Source: Ichthyophis bannanicus
Taxonomy: Eukaryota > Chordata > Amphibia > Gymnophiona > Ichthyophiidae
Direction: 5' to 3'
Assembly (NCBI GenBank): GCA_033557465.1
Contig: CM066035.1
Coordinates: 905,727,309-905,791,308 of the forward strand
Length of the DNA stretch: 64,000 nucleotides
The first letter of the stretch is position 1, and each line of letters opens with the position of its first letter. Below, piece after piece: positions 33,167 to 44,040 of the stretch. Both the position numbers and the translations under genes were made by a program. The notes beneath the pieces are model-generated. The model did not search any database. It was not told the DNA's origin and saw only the letters and a program-made list of their open reading frames with translations.

Positions 33167-33345
33167 CAACATGGCACCCTTGGGCAGGAAGGGGACCGCG
33201 CATGCACGCTGCATTCCCAAAGGCTTTCTTTGAAAGCTGAGGAAATGCTTCGCACAAGGGCTCAGTCGGTGCCGACGTCACCCATATGTGAGGACTGATT
33301 CCTGCTGCTCCTGGAGAACACCTGTTACAGGTGAGTAACTACGCT
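33167..33345 (+). repeat. Right inverted repeat of DIRS copy 4
   Basis: Subtype A repeat with acatggcacccttgggc and the dyad CACCTGTTACAGGTG, ending acgct. Confidence 0.85.
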
Positions 33346-33926
33346 TTATCTGCCATCATATATGTACTGTTACTCCACGAGGGCAGTGTCATCCTCTTGG
33401 ACAGAGTATGGTCTGGTACCACTGCAGGATATTTGCAGAGCTGTCATTGCTCGATTCCCGAGGGTCTCACGATCTGTTGGATGTTCAGACAAAATAAGAG
33501 GTGGCTTTTGAGATGCAGTTGTTAAAGGCCAGTTTCTCTCATCCCACCTGTCATTAGGTACTGCTTTTGTACATCCGATGAGTCTGGAGGGATGATGCGG
33601 AAGGGCAGTTAGATCTGCTAATTTCTTTTCCTTGAGTTCCTTCAATCCACTCTAGATCCTGCCCAGACAGTTTGGAGTGGTAGGGATAGCTGCAGCATTT
33701 ACTGTTTGTGGCAGGTAACAAGAGATGATGGATTTCCTTTTGTGTGCAGGTAAGGTCTTTGCCCATCAATTTGCTTGTTTATTCTGCTGCGGTGCTTCTG
33801 TCTTTGCTGCAAAATATTGGAATTTCTCTTTTGGTTTTAATTTCTTGATAGTCTTTCTGACCCGTCTTTCTCTGGGCCCTCTGATTTTGGAGCAGGAGGC
33901 CAAGAAAGAAAAAGAGAAGCGTTTAG
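33346..33926. other. Unassigned spacer between DIRS copies 4 and 5
   Basis: No gene or repeat recognised. A frame from 33725 has no known motif and runs into the next element. Confidence 0.4.
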
Positions 33927-33939
33927 TTCTCCAGGAACA

Positions 33940-34335
33940 TAAGAACATAAGAGATGCCATACTGGGTCAGACCAAGGTCCATCAAGCCCAGTATCCTGTT
34001 TCCAACAGTGGCCAATCTAAGTCATACATACCTAGCAGTATCCCCAAAAGACACAGGTTCCACAATGCTTGTATTGGGTCAAGCATTGATATCCTGGGTC
34101 CCTTTTTAATAATGGTTTATGGACCTTTCCTCCAGGAACTTGTCCAAATCTTTTTTAAACCCAGCTACACTAACAGCTCTTACTACATCCTCCGGTAACA
34201 AATTCCAGAGTTTGATTACACGTTGAGTGAAAAAATATTTTCTCTTATTTGTCTTAAATAGTTTACCCTGTAGCTTCATTGCATGTCCCCTAGTCTTTCT
34301 ATATTCTGATAGCGTAAACAATTGATCTATGTTTA
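33940..34335 (-). mobile_element. CR1 3' end, minus strand, inside a DIRS end
   Basis: Minus-strand coding [20 protein letters not shown] to FLEERSINHY equals the CR1 C-terminus at 9675-9896, followed by the CR1 3' end (gacccagtatggcatctctt region) and ttcttatg repeats. It is flanked by a 9-bp duplication ccaggaaca (33931-33939, 34336-34344). Confidence 0.88.
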
Positions 34336-34718
34336 CCAGGAACAAGCAGGAAGTCAGTCCTCACTTATGGGTGATGTTGGCACCGACTGAGCCCACTTGG
34401 AGCAATTCCCCAACTTTCAAAGAAAGCCTTTGGGATTGCTGCCACGCATGCGTGGTCCTCTTACTGCCCAAGGGTGCTATCTTGCTCAGTCTCCCTTTTT
34501 CCACGGAGCCCTTCGGATGCACGTCCTCGTTCCTCGGACGTTTCTTCTCTTCTAGCCCTTTGGCCTTTTTTCTGGCTGCACCAGTTCTCTCCCATCCTCC
34601 CTGACACCCCCACTTCAGCTTTGGGCCAGGGGATTGCTATTTTCCCTTTTTTTGCGCCCTTTTTTTCTAACCGACGGCCTCGAGGGCATTCGACCTTGCA
34701 GGGGTTCTTTTTGTCTCC

Positions 34719-36300
34719 ATGGCCACCGGCTTCAAAAAGTGTGACACATGCTCCAAACATATGTCGCACACGGACACCCACTACTCTTGTCTGTGGTGCC
34801 TGGGGGCTGACCACAACCCAGAGCTCAGCTCACTCTGTAAGAAAATGTCCGCTAAGGCTTTGCTAAGCTGTAAGCAGAAGTCAGATGACATTTTCTGTCA
34901 GGGTCTCTGCTGGCGCCCTGCTCCACTACTTGCGGGGGTCCCCTGCAGTGACTTTGCATCCCAGGTGTCACTCCGACCAGGGTTTGCCCGAGGTGGAACA
35001 GTGAAAGAAGATGACCTCGAAGTCACTGTTGGGGGCTCTGGATGAGCGTGAGTGGTCTCGTGCTTGTTCCCTTAGCCCTCCCTGGCGTTCCCCAGAGTCG
35101 TACAAGGAGTGGCCTCGAAAGGTACCTCGTACAGATACGGAGGCCTCTGGCGATGGTGCCCGGTCTCCTGAGAGTCATCCCAGTGAGGACCCTCTCTCCT
35201 CCTCCACGCCAGATCCGGTAACGTCAGCATCCCAGGGACCCACTCCTAAGTGAGAGTCCTGTATGCTGGCACTGGTGTGCAGCATTTCTGCCTTCCTAGC
35301 TGCCCAGCACGGCTGGCTTGCGCCTCGAGACCGAGGGTCACTTGACTGTGGTCCTGAAAACTACCTTGGAAACCCCTGAGAGCCATGGGCCTCATGAGGG
35401 TCCTTGGCACCGGTCTCGCTTGCCATGCCTTTCCTCAGGGGTGATGTCTTCTAAAGTCGGTGCCTTCACCTCCTTGCAGGCCTTGGCCGAGCCCAACTCG
35501 GAGTCCTTTTTGAATCTCTTGGGCTGGGAATTGGATGGGGACACATCCCCTGAAACCCATGCCCATAGGGACCTTCCTTCTGACCTGTCCCTGCCTACCT
35601 TTCAAAGGCAGTCACCTCCCAAAGATACCTCCTCCTTGGTATTTGTACGGGATATGGCTCGGGCCCTCAATCTGCCTACACAGACAAAGGAAGAGCCAAG
35701 GGCAGAGGAACTTGACATCTTGCAATATGAGTCTCCCTGTAGGGAGTCTCTCATGGTCCCTGTGCCTTCCATCCTGACCCAGCTGCTCCTCCACATGTGG
35801 GAAGCACCTGTCTCGGTCCCTATTGTCAGTAAGAGACTCGATGCCATGTACAGAGTCCAGTGTGGTCCTGGGTTTCGAAAGACCCAACTTCCCCCTACCC
35901 CCATGGTAGTGGAATCCATGATGCAGAAGGAGAAGAGCCCGAAATCGCACTCTTTGGTCCAGCCTGGTAGAGAATCCCATACCCTCAATGCCCTTGGGCA
36001 CAAGGCTTACCAGGGCTCCATGCTGGCATGCTGCATCCAGGCATAACAACTATATATATATACCTTTGCGACCTCACTAAAGAGCTCAGCGGTTTCCTTG
36101 TGGGCCTCTGAGGTGAACACCACCTCAGATTTCAGACACATGAGATTGGTCATGGACTGCTTGAAATACCTTGCCATGCCACATATGATGGCTTTGAGTC
36201 TTCTGCCCATGTGGCAGTAGGGCCAGGCAAATCTCTTGGATGGTTCCTGCCTCGGCAAACAACTGTTCAGCAAGCCCATGGAGGATAAGGCAGCTGAGAT
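34719..36300 (+). pseudogene. DIRS copy 5 gag
   Basis: ATG at 34719: MATGFKKCDTCSKHMSHTDT, then HYSCLWCLGADH, the Gag Cys/His motif (C-x2-C, H, C-x2-C, H). After frame breaks near 35040 and 35260, the middle and C-terminal core are open at 35318-36046: FVRDMARALNLPTQTKEEPR, RAEELDILQYESP, MWEAPVSVPIVSKRLDAMYR, RKTQLPPTPMVVESMM. A TAA after 36043 and a (ta)n patch follow, with a degraded tail to about 36300 (NNCSASPWRI-like). Confidence 0.8.
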
Positions 36301-36305
36301 CCATG

Positions 36306-36594
36306 GGGGATGGAGAGATGTACCATATATTAATTATGTTTTGTTGAATGTATTCTGTTCTGATGAGCTTATCATGTGCTCTTAGTATACTATCTGTGAG
36401 TTGTGTATTACACGAGCCTTGAGCATGCATGGAAACAGGTTAAGAGGGGGAGGGGGAGGGGGAGGGAAAAAGATAGAGCTGTGCTAGATATTTGTAGTTC
36501 ACCTAGGCTGGTGGTTCTAATAGAATCTCTAGTTATCTAATGTACAGGAAATGAGGGATGAAGAGATGTCGGTTGTACTTTCTATTGCAAAGTT
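36306..36594. other. Unassigned AT-rich segment
   Basis: Contains ggggagggggaggggg at about 36446-36463 and AATAAA near 36597. It could be the 3' end of an old LINE; nothing firm. Confidence 0.35.
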
Positions 36595-36835
36595 TTGAAT
36601 AAAACACACAATTACAAACAAATGAGAAAACAATGTGCCAGTGAAAGCACTCTGGGACAAAGTTCTAAAAATGCATCAGGGGATGGGTATAAAAGAATTG
36701 TAAAGTCCTTCAATATACTTCAGAGCACAATCAGGATGATTGTTAAGAAGAGGAAGGTATATGACACCACAAATATACTGCCTAGAGCAGACCATCCCTT
36801 CAAACTGGATACTGTGTGAGCAGACGGATCATGGC
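36595..36835 (+). pseudogene. Tc1-like transposase fragment
   Basis: Translation GDGYKRIVKSFNILQSTIRM followed by IVKKRKVYDTTNILPRADHPFKL matches the helix-turn-helix of Tc1 transposases (GYKKIAKxLxxPxSTVxxIIxK...G.....PR.GRP.KL). About 75 codons, no catalytic domain. Confidence 0.72.
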
Positions 36836-37254
36836 GGCAACCAAGAAGCCAGTGCCTAAAGGCTTCCATACCTAAGACTGGTCAAAGCATGCATATGCCA
36901 ATAATATTCCAAGCACTCTATAAATCTGATTGATATGGTAAGATGGCAAGAAGGAAGAAATTTCAGCACAAATCCCATCATAATTATGCAAAGGAATACT
37001 TGGGAGCTACTGTAGCCATGTGGAAAGTCATCTGTAGCAGGTGTTCTCCATGAACAGCAGGAATAAGTCCTCATTTATGGATGATATCATTGACTGAGCC
37101 CCACATGGAATACTCCCCAGCTTCCAAAGAGAGCTTTTGGGAGGTACACCATGCATGCATGCATGCGTGCCTGCCTTCCCACTTGCCGCGGTGCCATATT
37201 CTCCAGTACAATAACATTGCAGGAGCCAAAAAGGCAACTCCCAGGGAGGTGAGA

Positions 37255-37365
37255 GGATTGTGAGAACTTATTCTTGCTGTTCACAGAAAACACCTGCTGC
37301 AGGTGAGTTATCTACCCTTTCTCCATGAACAAGCAGGAAATAAGTCCTCTCATATGGGAGTGCCA
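37255..37365 (-). repeat. Internal complementary region of DIRS copy 6
   Basis: The plus strand shows aacacctgctgcaggtgag, then tctaccctttctccatgaac, i.e. both element ends joined; this is the ICR in reverse orientation. Confidence 0.75.
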
Positions 37366-37379
37366 AGCTACCGGAACCT

Positions 37380-38299
37380 GAGGAGATAAGCAGCCCAACT
37401 GGGCAATGAGAACTGGAGAGGTCAGGAAGACCAGAGAAGTCCCACCGAGGGACTCATCTGATTCAGTATCCTCAGCAGACATCGATCTGAGGGGATTTTG
37501 ACCAGGTAGCCTGGACGGACAGCAGGGGGCCGGTGGATAGAAGCTGACTCTAAGACACAAAGAAGTGCCGGAGCATGGCCTGTCCAAAATTATTGTCCCG
37601 TCAAGAATCCCCATTGAGACAAGGATCATGGAGCCCCTCTCAGCCTGGAGTTTTAGAAGTGTTTTGCGACAAGCAGTATTGGGGGGTAGGCATACAGCAA
37701 GCCCTCCCTCCAGTTGAGAAGAAAGGCATTCGTGGCCAGGCGACCACTGGCTGGCCTCTGAGAGCAGAACCAGGCCACCTGGGCATTTTGCTCTGTGATG
37801 AAAAGGCCCACCCCACTCCTGGAAGATCCAGACCACCACTTCCCTCTTGAGAGACCACTCATGAGACTGAAACACCCAGCTGAGGTGATCCGCCAAGCTT
37901 TTGAGCTTGCCGAGCAGATAAGTTGCCCTGAGGTCCATGCCGTGGAGCAGGGTGAACTTCCAGAGGCAAACAGCCTCCCAGCACAGGAGGTACAACCCCT
38001 GTTTGTTCACATAGAACATCACTACCTGATTGAATCAGGACCATCTTCACCAAGTGCACATGAAAGGCACAGAGAGCATTTGCAATGGCCCAAAGCTCAA
38101 GGAAGTTGATTTGATGGAGATTCTCCTGCGTGAATCACAGCCCCTGAGTGTTGAGACCATCCAGGTGTTCACCCTGGTCAAGCTTAGACTTCTCTGCCAT
38201 AAGCATCTTGCAGTGGGCCGCAGACTGGAATGGCAGGCCCCAGAGCAGGTTGTCTGACTTGAGCCACCATGCCAGGGACTGTGCCAGTGGTACGGTGAT
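37380..38299 (-). pseudogene. DIRS copy 6 RNase H and C-terminal pol
   Basis: Minus-strand blocks: LAQSLAWWLKSDNLLWGLPF, LDGLNTQGL (RNase H, 38300-38100), MMFYVNKQGLYLLC, ATYLLGKLKSLADHLSWVFQ and SHEWSLKREVVVWIFQEWG (38022-37850). The methyltransferase-like part is frameshifted. It runs directly into the segment that normally follows YR (VPVAWHSHMRG), so about 1 kb of recombinase has been deleted. Confidence 0.75.
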
Positions 38300-38460
38300 T
38301 TCTCCAGGACCAAGCAGGAAGTCAGTCCTCACATATGGGTGACGTCGGCGCCGACAGAGCCTTCGTGCGGAGCATTTCCCCAGCTTTCAAAGAAAGCCTT
38401 TGGGAATTGCAGCGCGCATGCGTGGTCCCCTTCCCGCCCAAGGGTGCCATCTTGCTCAGT
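38300..38460 (+). repeat. Left inverted repeat of DIRS copy 7
   Basis: ttctccaggaccaagcagga at the end, then GTCGGCGCCGAC; complementary to 43854-44040. Confidence 0.88.
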
Positions 38461-38705
38461 CTTCTTTTTTCTGCGGAGCCCGACAGACATAGTTCGCTTT
38501 TCCGCAAAGGAAAAAGTTGATTTCCCTATTTTTTCTTTTTCTACTTCGGTTCGACGCCGGATCCTTTTCCCGCCTTGGCCCGATACGCCGGTATCGAGTC
38601 ACTCTCTCTTTTTCGGTTTTTGTCCTTTGTGACTAGCGTTCGTGCCATTTTTCTTTTTTCACTGGCAGCCCGGTCTTTTGACCTCGCAGGGGCCCTTTTT
38701 CCCCG

Positions 38706-40616
38706 ATGGCTACCAGCGGGTTTAAAAAGTGTGATCGGTGTAAGAAACTTATGTCTCTTACCGACACACATGACTGCTGCCTCGGACCCGATCATGACCC
38801 GATGATCTGTGGTCCGTGTGGCAAAATGTCCTCAAAGGCATTGAGGAGTCGTCAGCACCAAAAGGATAGGATCTTCTCTGACTCCACGTCTGGACGGGCC
38901 CGGACCTCGTCAGAGGCCTCGACGTCTCGGGACTCCGGCTCCGAGCAGCGTCGGGGTTCCTCTGAGCGGGGGTCTCCTTCGCGGGAACATCGCAGGAAGA
39001 AGAAACCCACGAGGGCGTCGTCGGTGGACGCTCCTGGTTCCTCGAGGGCCAGGTCGCATAGCCCCGATAGCTGTCCCGGGTCTTCGGAGTCAGAGAGGCC
39101 TGCCAAGCATCCTTGTATCGAGATGGAGTCTCCTGGACACGTGAGTGCTGTAGTCCTCGTGGACTCTCCTCCAGGGGAGCCGACGTCGGGCCCTACGCCG
39201 TTGGGGCCCGAGTCGGGGGCTGCTGGGTCTCCTGAGCTCGGACTCAGGTTGACGGCCTTGGAGAGCAGCCTCGCTGCCTTCATGGAACAGCAGCAGGCAT
39301 TGATCGCCGGTCTCACCAGTGCATCTGCCCCGACCACCGGGACCTCGACGTCCAAGTCGACCCCGGAGGCCGAGCCGATCCTAGAGTCCATGCGGGCTCA
39401 AGTCGATCCTTGGCCACGGTCTCCCTCGGCCTCCCGTTCGGGACCGAGGTCGTCAACGCCGGTACCCTCGGCGTCGGGGCGGATGGCATCGGTGCCCGCC
39501 TGACTGGAGCCGCTCGATTCCTCCTCCAAGGAGTCGGGCTGGGAGACGGAGGATGAAGAGTCACCTGACATCGGACTCAGTGTGTCCCATCGGACTCGTC
39601 GGAGTCCGAACCTCGGAGACGATCCCCACCGGAGGATACCCGGTTCTCGGACTTCGTGCGGGATATGGCCAAGGCCTTGGCCTTCCCGCGGATCCCGAGG
39701 AGGAGCCTCGAGCCGAGGAGCTCGAGGCCCTCCAGTAAGACTCTCCCCTGAAAGAGGCCTTTACTGTTCCGGTTCCTCCGATGCTGGAGCGGCTGCTCTT
39801 CCGCATGTGGGAGACCCTGGCCTCGACGCCGGTGTTAAGCAAGCGGGTCGATTCCATCTATCGAGTCCACAAGAGCCCCGGGTTCCAAAAGGCACAATTA
39901 CCGCACCACTCCATGGTTGTGTAATCGGCCATGCATCGACTAAAAAGTCAGAAGATGCACTCCTTGGTGCCTCCCGGCCGGGAAGCCCGGAACCTGGATG
40001 CCCTCGGTAAGAAGTGCTTCCAGGGCTCTATGCTTGCTTGCCGTGTCCAGACTTACCAGCTCTACATGGGCATGTATCTCCGAGACCTGGCAAAGAAGAT
40101 TGCCGGGTTCTCTGCTGGTCTCTCCGAGGAACCTTTGCAGCGGTTCCAAGCCTTGTCCACTGGTCTTCGAGAGTGCTCGAAGTTTATCTCTTGAGCAGCC
40201 TACGATGGCTTCGAGGCTTCGGCCCGAGTAGCCGGGGCCGGCATTGGTGCCCGCCGACAGGCTTGGCTACAGTCATCCGACCTCGAGCCATGGGTGCAGG
40301 ACAAGTTGGTCGATGTCCCCTGCCGAAGTGAAAACCTCTTTGGCAAGCCCATGGCTGAAAAGGCTGCAGAACTCGAGACTCTGACCAGGACTAGGCTGTC
40401 CAGAAAAACCTCTGCCCCTTCTCAGAAGAAGAAGGGCTCGGGAAAAAAAACCTTTTACCCGAGGAAGTCCTCTGCCTATAAACCATACCCTCATTATCAG
40501 GCCTCTGCAGCTCCCCAACAGGGTCAGCAGGCCAAGGGGCAGGGTCATGGGCCCCGTAGGCAGAAGGCCCCCAAGCCACTAACACCGGCCCCTGCTCAGC
40601 AGGGTGGGGGTTTTGA
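38706..40616 (+). pseudogene. DIRS copy 7 gag
   Basis: ATG 38706, MATSGFKKCDRCKKLMSLTD. The Cys/His motif is shortened (THDCCLGPDH; three residues fewer than THDFCLRCLGPDH in copy 10). TGA at 39501-39503, a four-base deletion near 39570, TAA at 39736 and near 39921, and TGA near 40192 break it. Conserved blocks: PMLERLLFRMW, SPGFQKAQLPHHSMVV, NLDALGKKCFQGSMLACR and QDKLVDVPCRSENLFGKPM. Its 3' end has four T instead of five in the gggttttgac site, which fuses gag to pol in one frame. Confidence 0.85.
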
Positions 40617-42526
40617 CTCAGCAAGCATAGCCTCTTCTCCTCAGCTGGCTCACATCAGCACAGGAGGCCGGCTGGCCCACTTTGCCCACAGGTGGTCAGC
40701 CATCACATCAGATACCTGGGTGCTCCATATAGTCCAAAAGGGCTATCTTCTCCATTTTCACCAGGTACCTCCCTCCTATTTTCCAGGGGAGCCTCCAAGA
40801 CTCCCTCTGCACAGGGACCTACTCCTTCAGGAGTTAGCATGTCTGCTAAAGGACCAGGCTGTGGAACCGGTGCCCCACCACCTGAGAGGTCACTGCTTTT
40901 ATTCCAGGTACTTCCTGGTACCAAAAAGAACAGGAGGCCTCCGACCCATCCTAGACTTGCGCAACCTCAACAAGTTCCTGGAGAGGGAAAAGTTCAAGAT
41001 GCTTACCCTTGGAATCCTGCTGCCCTACCTCCAGCAGGTAGATTGGCTATGCTCCTTAGATCTAAAGGATGCTTATACTCACATCCTTATTCATCCAGAC
41101 CACAGACAATATCTCAGATTTGTTGTGGGGGGAAACCACTACCAGTACAGAGTACTTCCCTTTGGCCTATCCTCTGCTCCCAGGGTGTTCACCAAGTGCC
41201 TGGCGGTGGTGGCGGCCTACCTGAGGCTTCAAGGTCTTTTTGTGTTTCCATACCTGGACGACTGGCTCATAAGGGGCCAGTCTTCCCAGGAGGCCAGTCA
41301 AGCCACTCTTCGCACTGTGGCTCTGCTTCAGCACTTGGGGTTTGTCATAAACTTCACAAAGTCCACTTTGCTCCCGTCCCTGAATTTGGAATTCATAGGA
41401 GCAAGGCTAGACACTCTTCAGGCGAGGGCTTTTCTGCCAGTGGACAGGGTCCTCCGGTTGATGGATGTAGCCAGGCAGTTTCACAGCAATTCCCTGGTCT
41501 CCGCCAGGCAATTCCTGAGACTTCTCGGCCATATGGCTTCCACGGTTCATGTAACCCCCAATGCCCGCCTGCACATGCGGCCTGCTCAGTGGAGCCTTCG
41601 AACTCAGTGGCATCAGGCCACAGGGAGCCTTGCAGACTCGGTGAGAATATCCACCCTGCTCGTCTCCTCTCTACAATGGTGGCTTCATCTTCCGAATCTG
41701 GTACTCGGAGTGGATTTTCAATCCCCTCCGCATTCTCGAGTGCGGACGACAGATGCTTCTCTTCTAGGTTGGGGGGCACATTGCCAGGGGGCATGTACTC
41801 GGGGTCTCTGGACTCCTTGGGATGCTGCTCAGCAGATAAATTTCCTGGAGCTACGGGCAATATGCCTAGCTCTGAGAGCCTTCTCTCACCTCACATCTCA
41901 CCAGTCTGTACTGGTCCAGACGGACAATCAAGTTGCCATGTTCTACGTGAACAAACAAGGAGGCACAGGCTCCTTCCTTCTCTGTCAGGAGGCACAACGG
42001 CTGTGCTCTTGGGCCGTCAATCACGGAATCCTCCTCAAGGCTGTACCTCCCCGGTCAAGAAAATTACCTGGCGGACAGACTGAGCAGGATCCTGCAACCA
42101 CACGAATGGAGATTGAATCCATTGGTGGTTCAGCAGATCTTTCTCAGGTGGGGTCTCCCCACCATGGATCTCTTTGCCAGCCCTCTGAACCGGCAACTCC
42201 CGAGATTCTGTTCCAGACAACCGCATCCCCTCAGAGTAGCAGCGGATGCCTTTCTGATTCCGTGGTCCCAAGGCCTCCTATATGCGTTTCCTCCCACACC
42301 ACTAGTGTCTCGAACACTGTTCAAGGTCCTCAAGGACAGGGCCTCAATGATTCTGATAGCCCCCAGGTGGCCGAGGCAACCGTGGTTCCCACTCCTGCTG
42401 CAACTGGCGGTGGACACTCCCCTGCCTCTGGGAATTCAACACGATCTCCTGTCTCAGGACCAGGGGTCTCTCTTGCACCCCAACCTCCAGTCCCTTCATC
42501 TGATGGCCTGGCTGTTGAAAGGGTAG
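40613..42526 (+). pseudogene. DIRS copy 7 pol: RT, RNase H, methyltransferase-like
   Basis: One long frame from 40294 covers the gag tail, RT and RNase H: HFAHRWSAITSDTWVLHIVQ, VPKRTGGLRPILDLRNLNKF, CSLDLKDAYTHILIHPDH, LPFGLSSAPRVFTKC, FPYLDDWLIRGQ, then TTDASLLGWGAHC, INFLELRAICLAL and QTDNQVAMFYVNKQGG. A frameshift near 42043 ends it; the true C-terminus is open at 42113-42526 (MDLFASPLNRQLPRFCSR, LLYAFPPTPLVSRTLF, LMAWLLKG). All RT and RNase H catalytic residues I can identify are present. Confidence 0.88.
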
Positions 42527-43535
42527 TCCTGGCTCCCCTACTCCTGCTTAGAGAGGTGGAAGACGTGGTCTTAGCCTCTAGGTGGCAATCCACCAGGAAA
42601 TCCTACGCTCTTAAGTGGCATAGATTCTCCACATGGTGTGCTCAGCCCAGCGAGAATCCCTTCTCGTGCTTGGTAGCGGTAGTATTGCAATATTTGCTTT
42701 ACCTCTCCAATCTAGGCCTTAAGTCCAACTCTGTCAGGGTTCACCTCAGTGCTCTCTCAGCCGGTGGACGGGAGGCCTCTTTCCAACCACCCTTTGGTGG
42801 CTCGTTTTGTCAGAGGCCTCCTCCTGCTTAAGCCTCCTTTGCGTCCACCAGCCCCTGAGTGGGATCTGAATGTGGTCTTACAGCAGATTACTTGTCCGCC
42901 ATTTGAACCTATGGCTATCTGCCCTCTCCGTTTTCTGTCCTGGAAAACCTTGTTTCTGGTAGCTCTTACCTCTGCTAGGCGAGTGAGTGAACTTCAGGCA
43001 CTAGTGTCTGATCCTCCTTACACTAGGTTCTACAGGAATAGGGTAGTCTTACGGACTCACCCGAAGTTTCTCCCTAAGGTTGACTCCCCTTTTCACCTCA
43101 ATCAGGAGGTGGTTCTTCCGACCTTCTTTCCCAGGCCGCATGCCAACCGGGCTGAGATGGTCCTGCATACCCTGGATTGTAGGAGGGCGTTGTCCTTCTA
43201 CCTTGACCGTACGCGGGAGCATCGAAGGGCTGTTCAGCTCTTTGTTTCTTTTGACCCCAATAAATTGGGGTTACCTGTTTCCAAGCGTATTGTCCATATG
43301 GGTCGCTGACTGTATCGCCTGGGCTTATGAGGCAGCCGGCCTCTCGTTGGAGGGTCGTGTCAGGGCGAAGGCTGCGTCAGTGGCTCATTGCCGCTCTGTT
43401 CCGTTGGCAGACATCTGCCGGGCCGTTACTTGGTCTTCAAGCCAGACTTTTGCGGCCCATTACTTCCTTGAGAGGGAGTCCCGCAGGGACAGTGCTTTCG
43501 GACAGGCAGTAGTCCATAATCTCTTTGGGATTTAG
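42500..43535 (+). pseudogene. DIRS copy 7 tyrosine recombinase
   Basis: N-terminal part DGLAVERVVLAPLLLLREVE to HLSALSA lies in the frame open before 42770. An eleven-base deletion near 42765 shifts the frame; 42749-43309 continues with SARRVSELQAL (catalytic Arg) and VVLPTFFPRPHANRAEMVLH. Another deletion near 43290 shifts again, and the end (to 43535) has DICRAVTWSSSQTF, AAHYFLE (Tyr) and HNLFGI. The usual TAHxVR block near 43360 is shortened (GRVRAKAAS), so the catalytic His is lost. Confidence 0.84.
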
Positions 43536-43671
43536 GCAACTCCTACCCTCCGGCCCTGGTGTTGGGCTACCGGTCGGGGGCGTTCTCAGAGAAGATTCCT
43601 TCCTTACGTACTGACGAGCTAGAGGGAGCTCATTTTTTCGGCTTGAGGTCTCCGGTAGCCTTAAGCTGGGG

Positions 43672-43772
43672 AGTCCCATATGTGAGGACTGACTTCCTGC
43701 TTGGTCCTGGAGAAAGAGTAGTTACTCACCTGTAACAGGTGTTCTCCAGGAGCAGCAGGAATCAGTCCTCAC
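43672..43772 (+). repeat. Internal complementary region of DIRS copy 7
   Basis: Complement of left end up to 43714 (ctggagaa) and of right end from 43715 (agagtagttactc). Exact complements of both element ends. Confidence 0.9.
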
Positions 43773-43853
43773 AACCCTCCCTCCTCCCCTTGGAGTTGCA
43801 GTCCTATGCTTTATTTTTGCTAATTTTTTTGCTGTCTTTTAGCTATGTCATCA

Positions 43854-44040
43854 GACTGAGCAAGATGGTACCCTTGGGCGGGAAGGGGACCACGCATGCG
43901 CGCTGCAATTCCCAAAGGCTTTTTTTGAAAGCTGGGGAAATGCTCTGCACGAGGACTCCGTCGGCGCCGACGTCACCCATATGTGAGGACTGATTCCTGC
44001 TGCTCCTGGAGAACACCTGTTACAGGTGAGTAACTACTCT
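43854..44040 (+). repeat. Right inverted repeat of DIRS copy 7
   Basis: Contains aagatggtacccttgggc, GTCGGCGCCGAC, the dyad CACCTGTTACAGGTG and ends gtaactactct. Confidence 0.9.

Larger units (their letters stand above)
28563..33345 (+). mobile_element. DIRS copy 4 (subtype A), 5'-truncated
   Basis: It starts inside gag, joined to the mariner fragment at a short shared tcagg. It contains gag, pol, YR, ICR and right repeat, and ends gtgagtaactacgct at 33345. Confidence 0.88.
33927..36305 (+). mobile_element. DIRS copy 5 (subtype A-like), 3'-truncated
   Basis: Left end ttctccaggaaca at 33927-33939, interrupted by a CR1 tail (33940-34335), then aagcaggaagtcagtcctc and a diverged core ttggcaccgactgag. 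Gag follows and decays to about 36305. Pol, YR and the right end are absent. Confidence 0.8.
37013..38299 (-). mobile_element. DIRS copy 6, minus strand, 3' part
   Basis: Reading the minus strand, RNase H and a degraded methyltransferase-like region lead to an ICR (37255-37365) and right repeat (37013-37180). The recombinase is missing. The other half is at 44041-45196, separated by copy 7. It is more diverged than the other copies. Confidence 0.82.
38300..44040 (+). mobile_element. DIRS copy 7 (subtype A), full length
   Basis: 5741 bp with left repeat 38300-38460, gag, pol, YR, ICR 43672-43772 and right repeat 43854-44040. The empty site in copy 6 is restored exactly by joining 38299 to 44041: the minus-strand frame then reads DRTVITVPLAQSLAWW without gap. 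There is no target duplication. Coding regions have several stops and frameshifts, so it is a dead copy. Confidence 0.92.

Noticed and set aside
33725..33930. Short hydrophobic, cysteine-rich frame that could suggest a membrane peptide
   Set aside because: No start context, no homologue recognised, and it runs into the DIRS end; probably chance.
34461..34814. Minus-strand frame rich in Lys/Arg/Glu opposite DIRS copy 5
   Set aside because: It is the complement of the left-repeat and leader region of the element and has no conserved motif.
36040..36060. (ta)n microsatellite as a feature in its own right
   Set aside because: Only about six repeats; it lies within decayed gag sequence.
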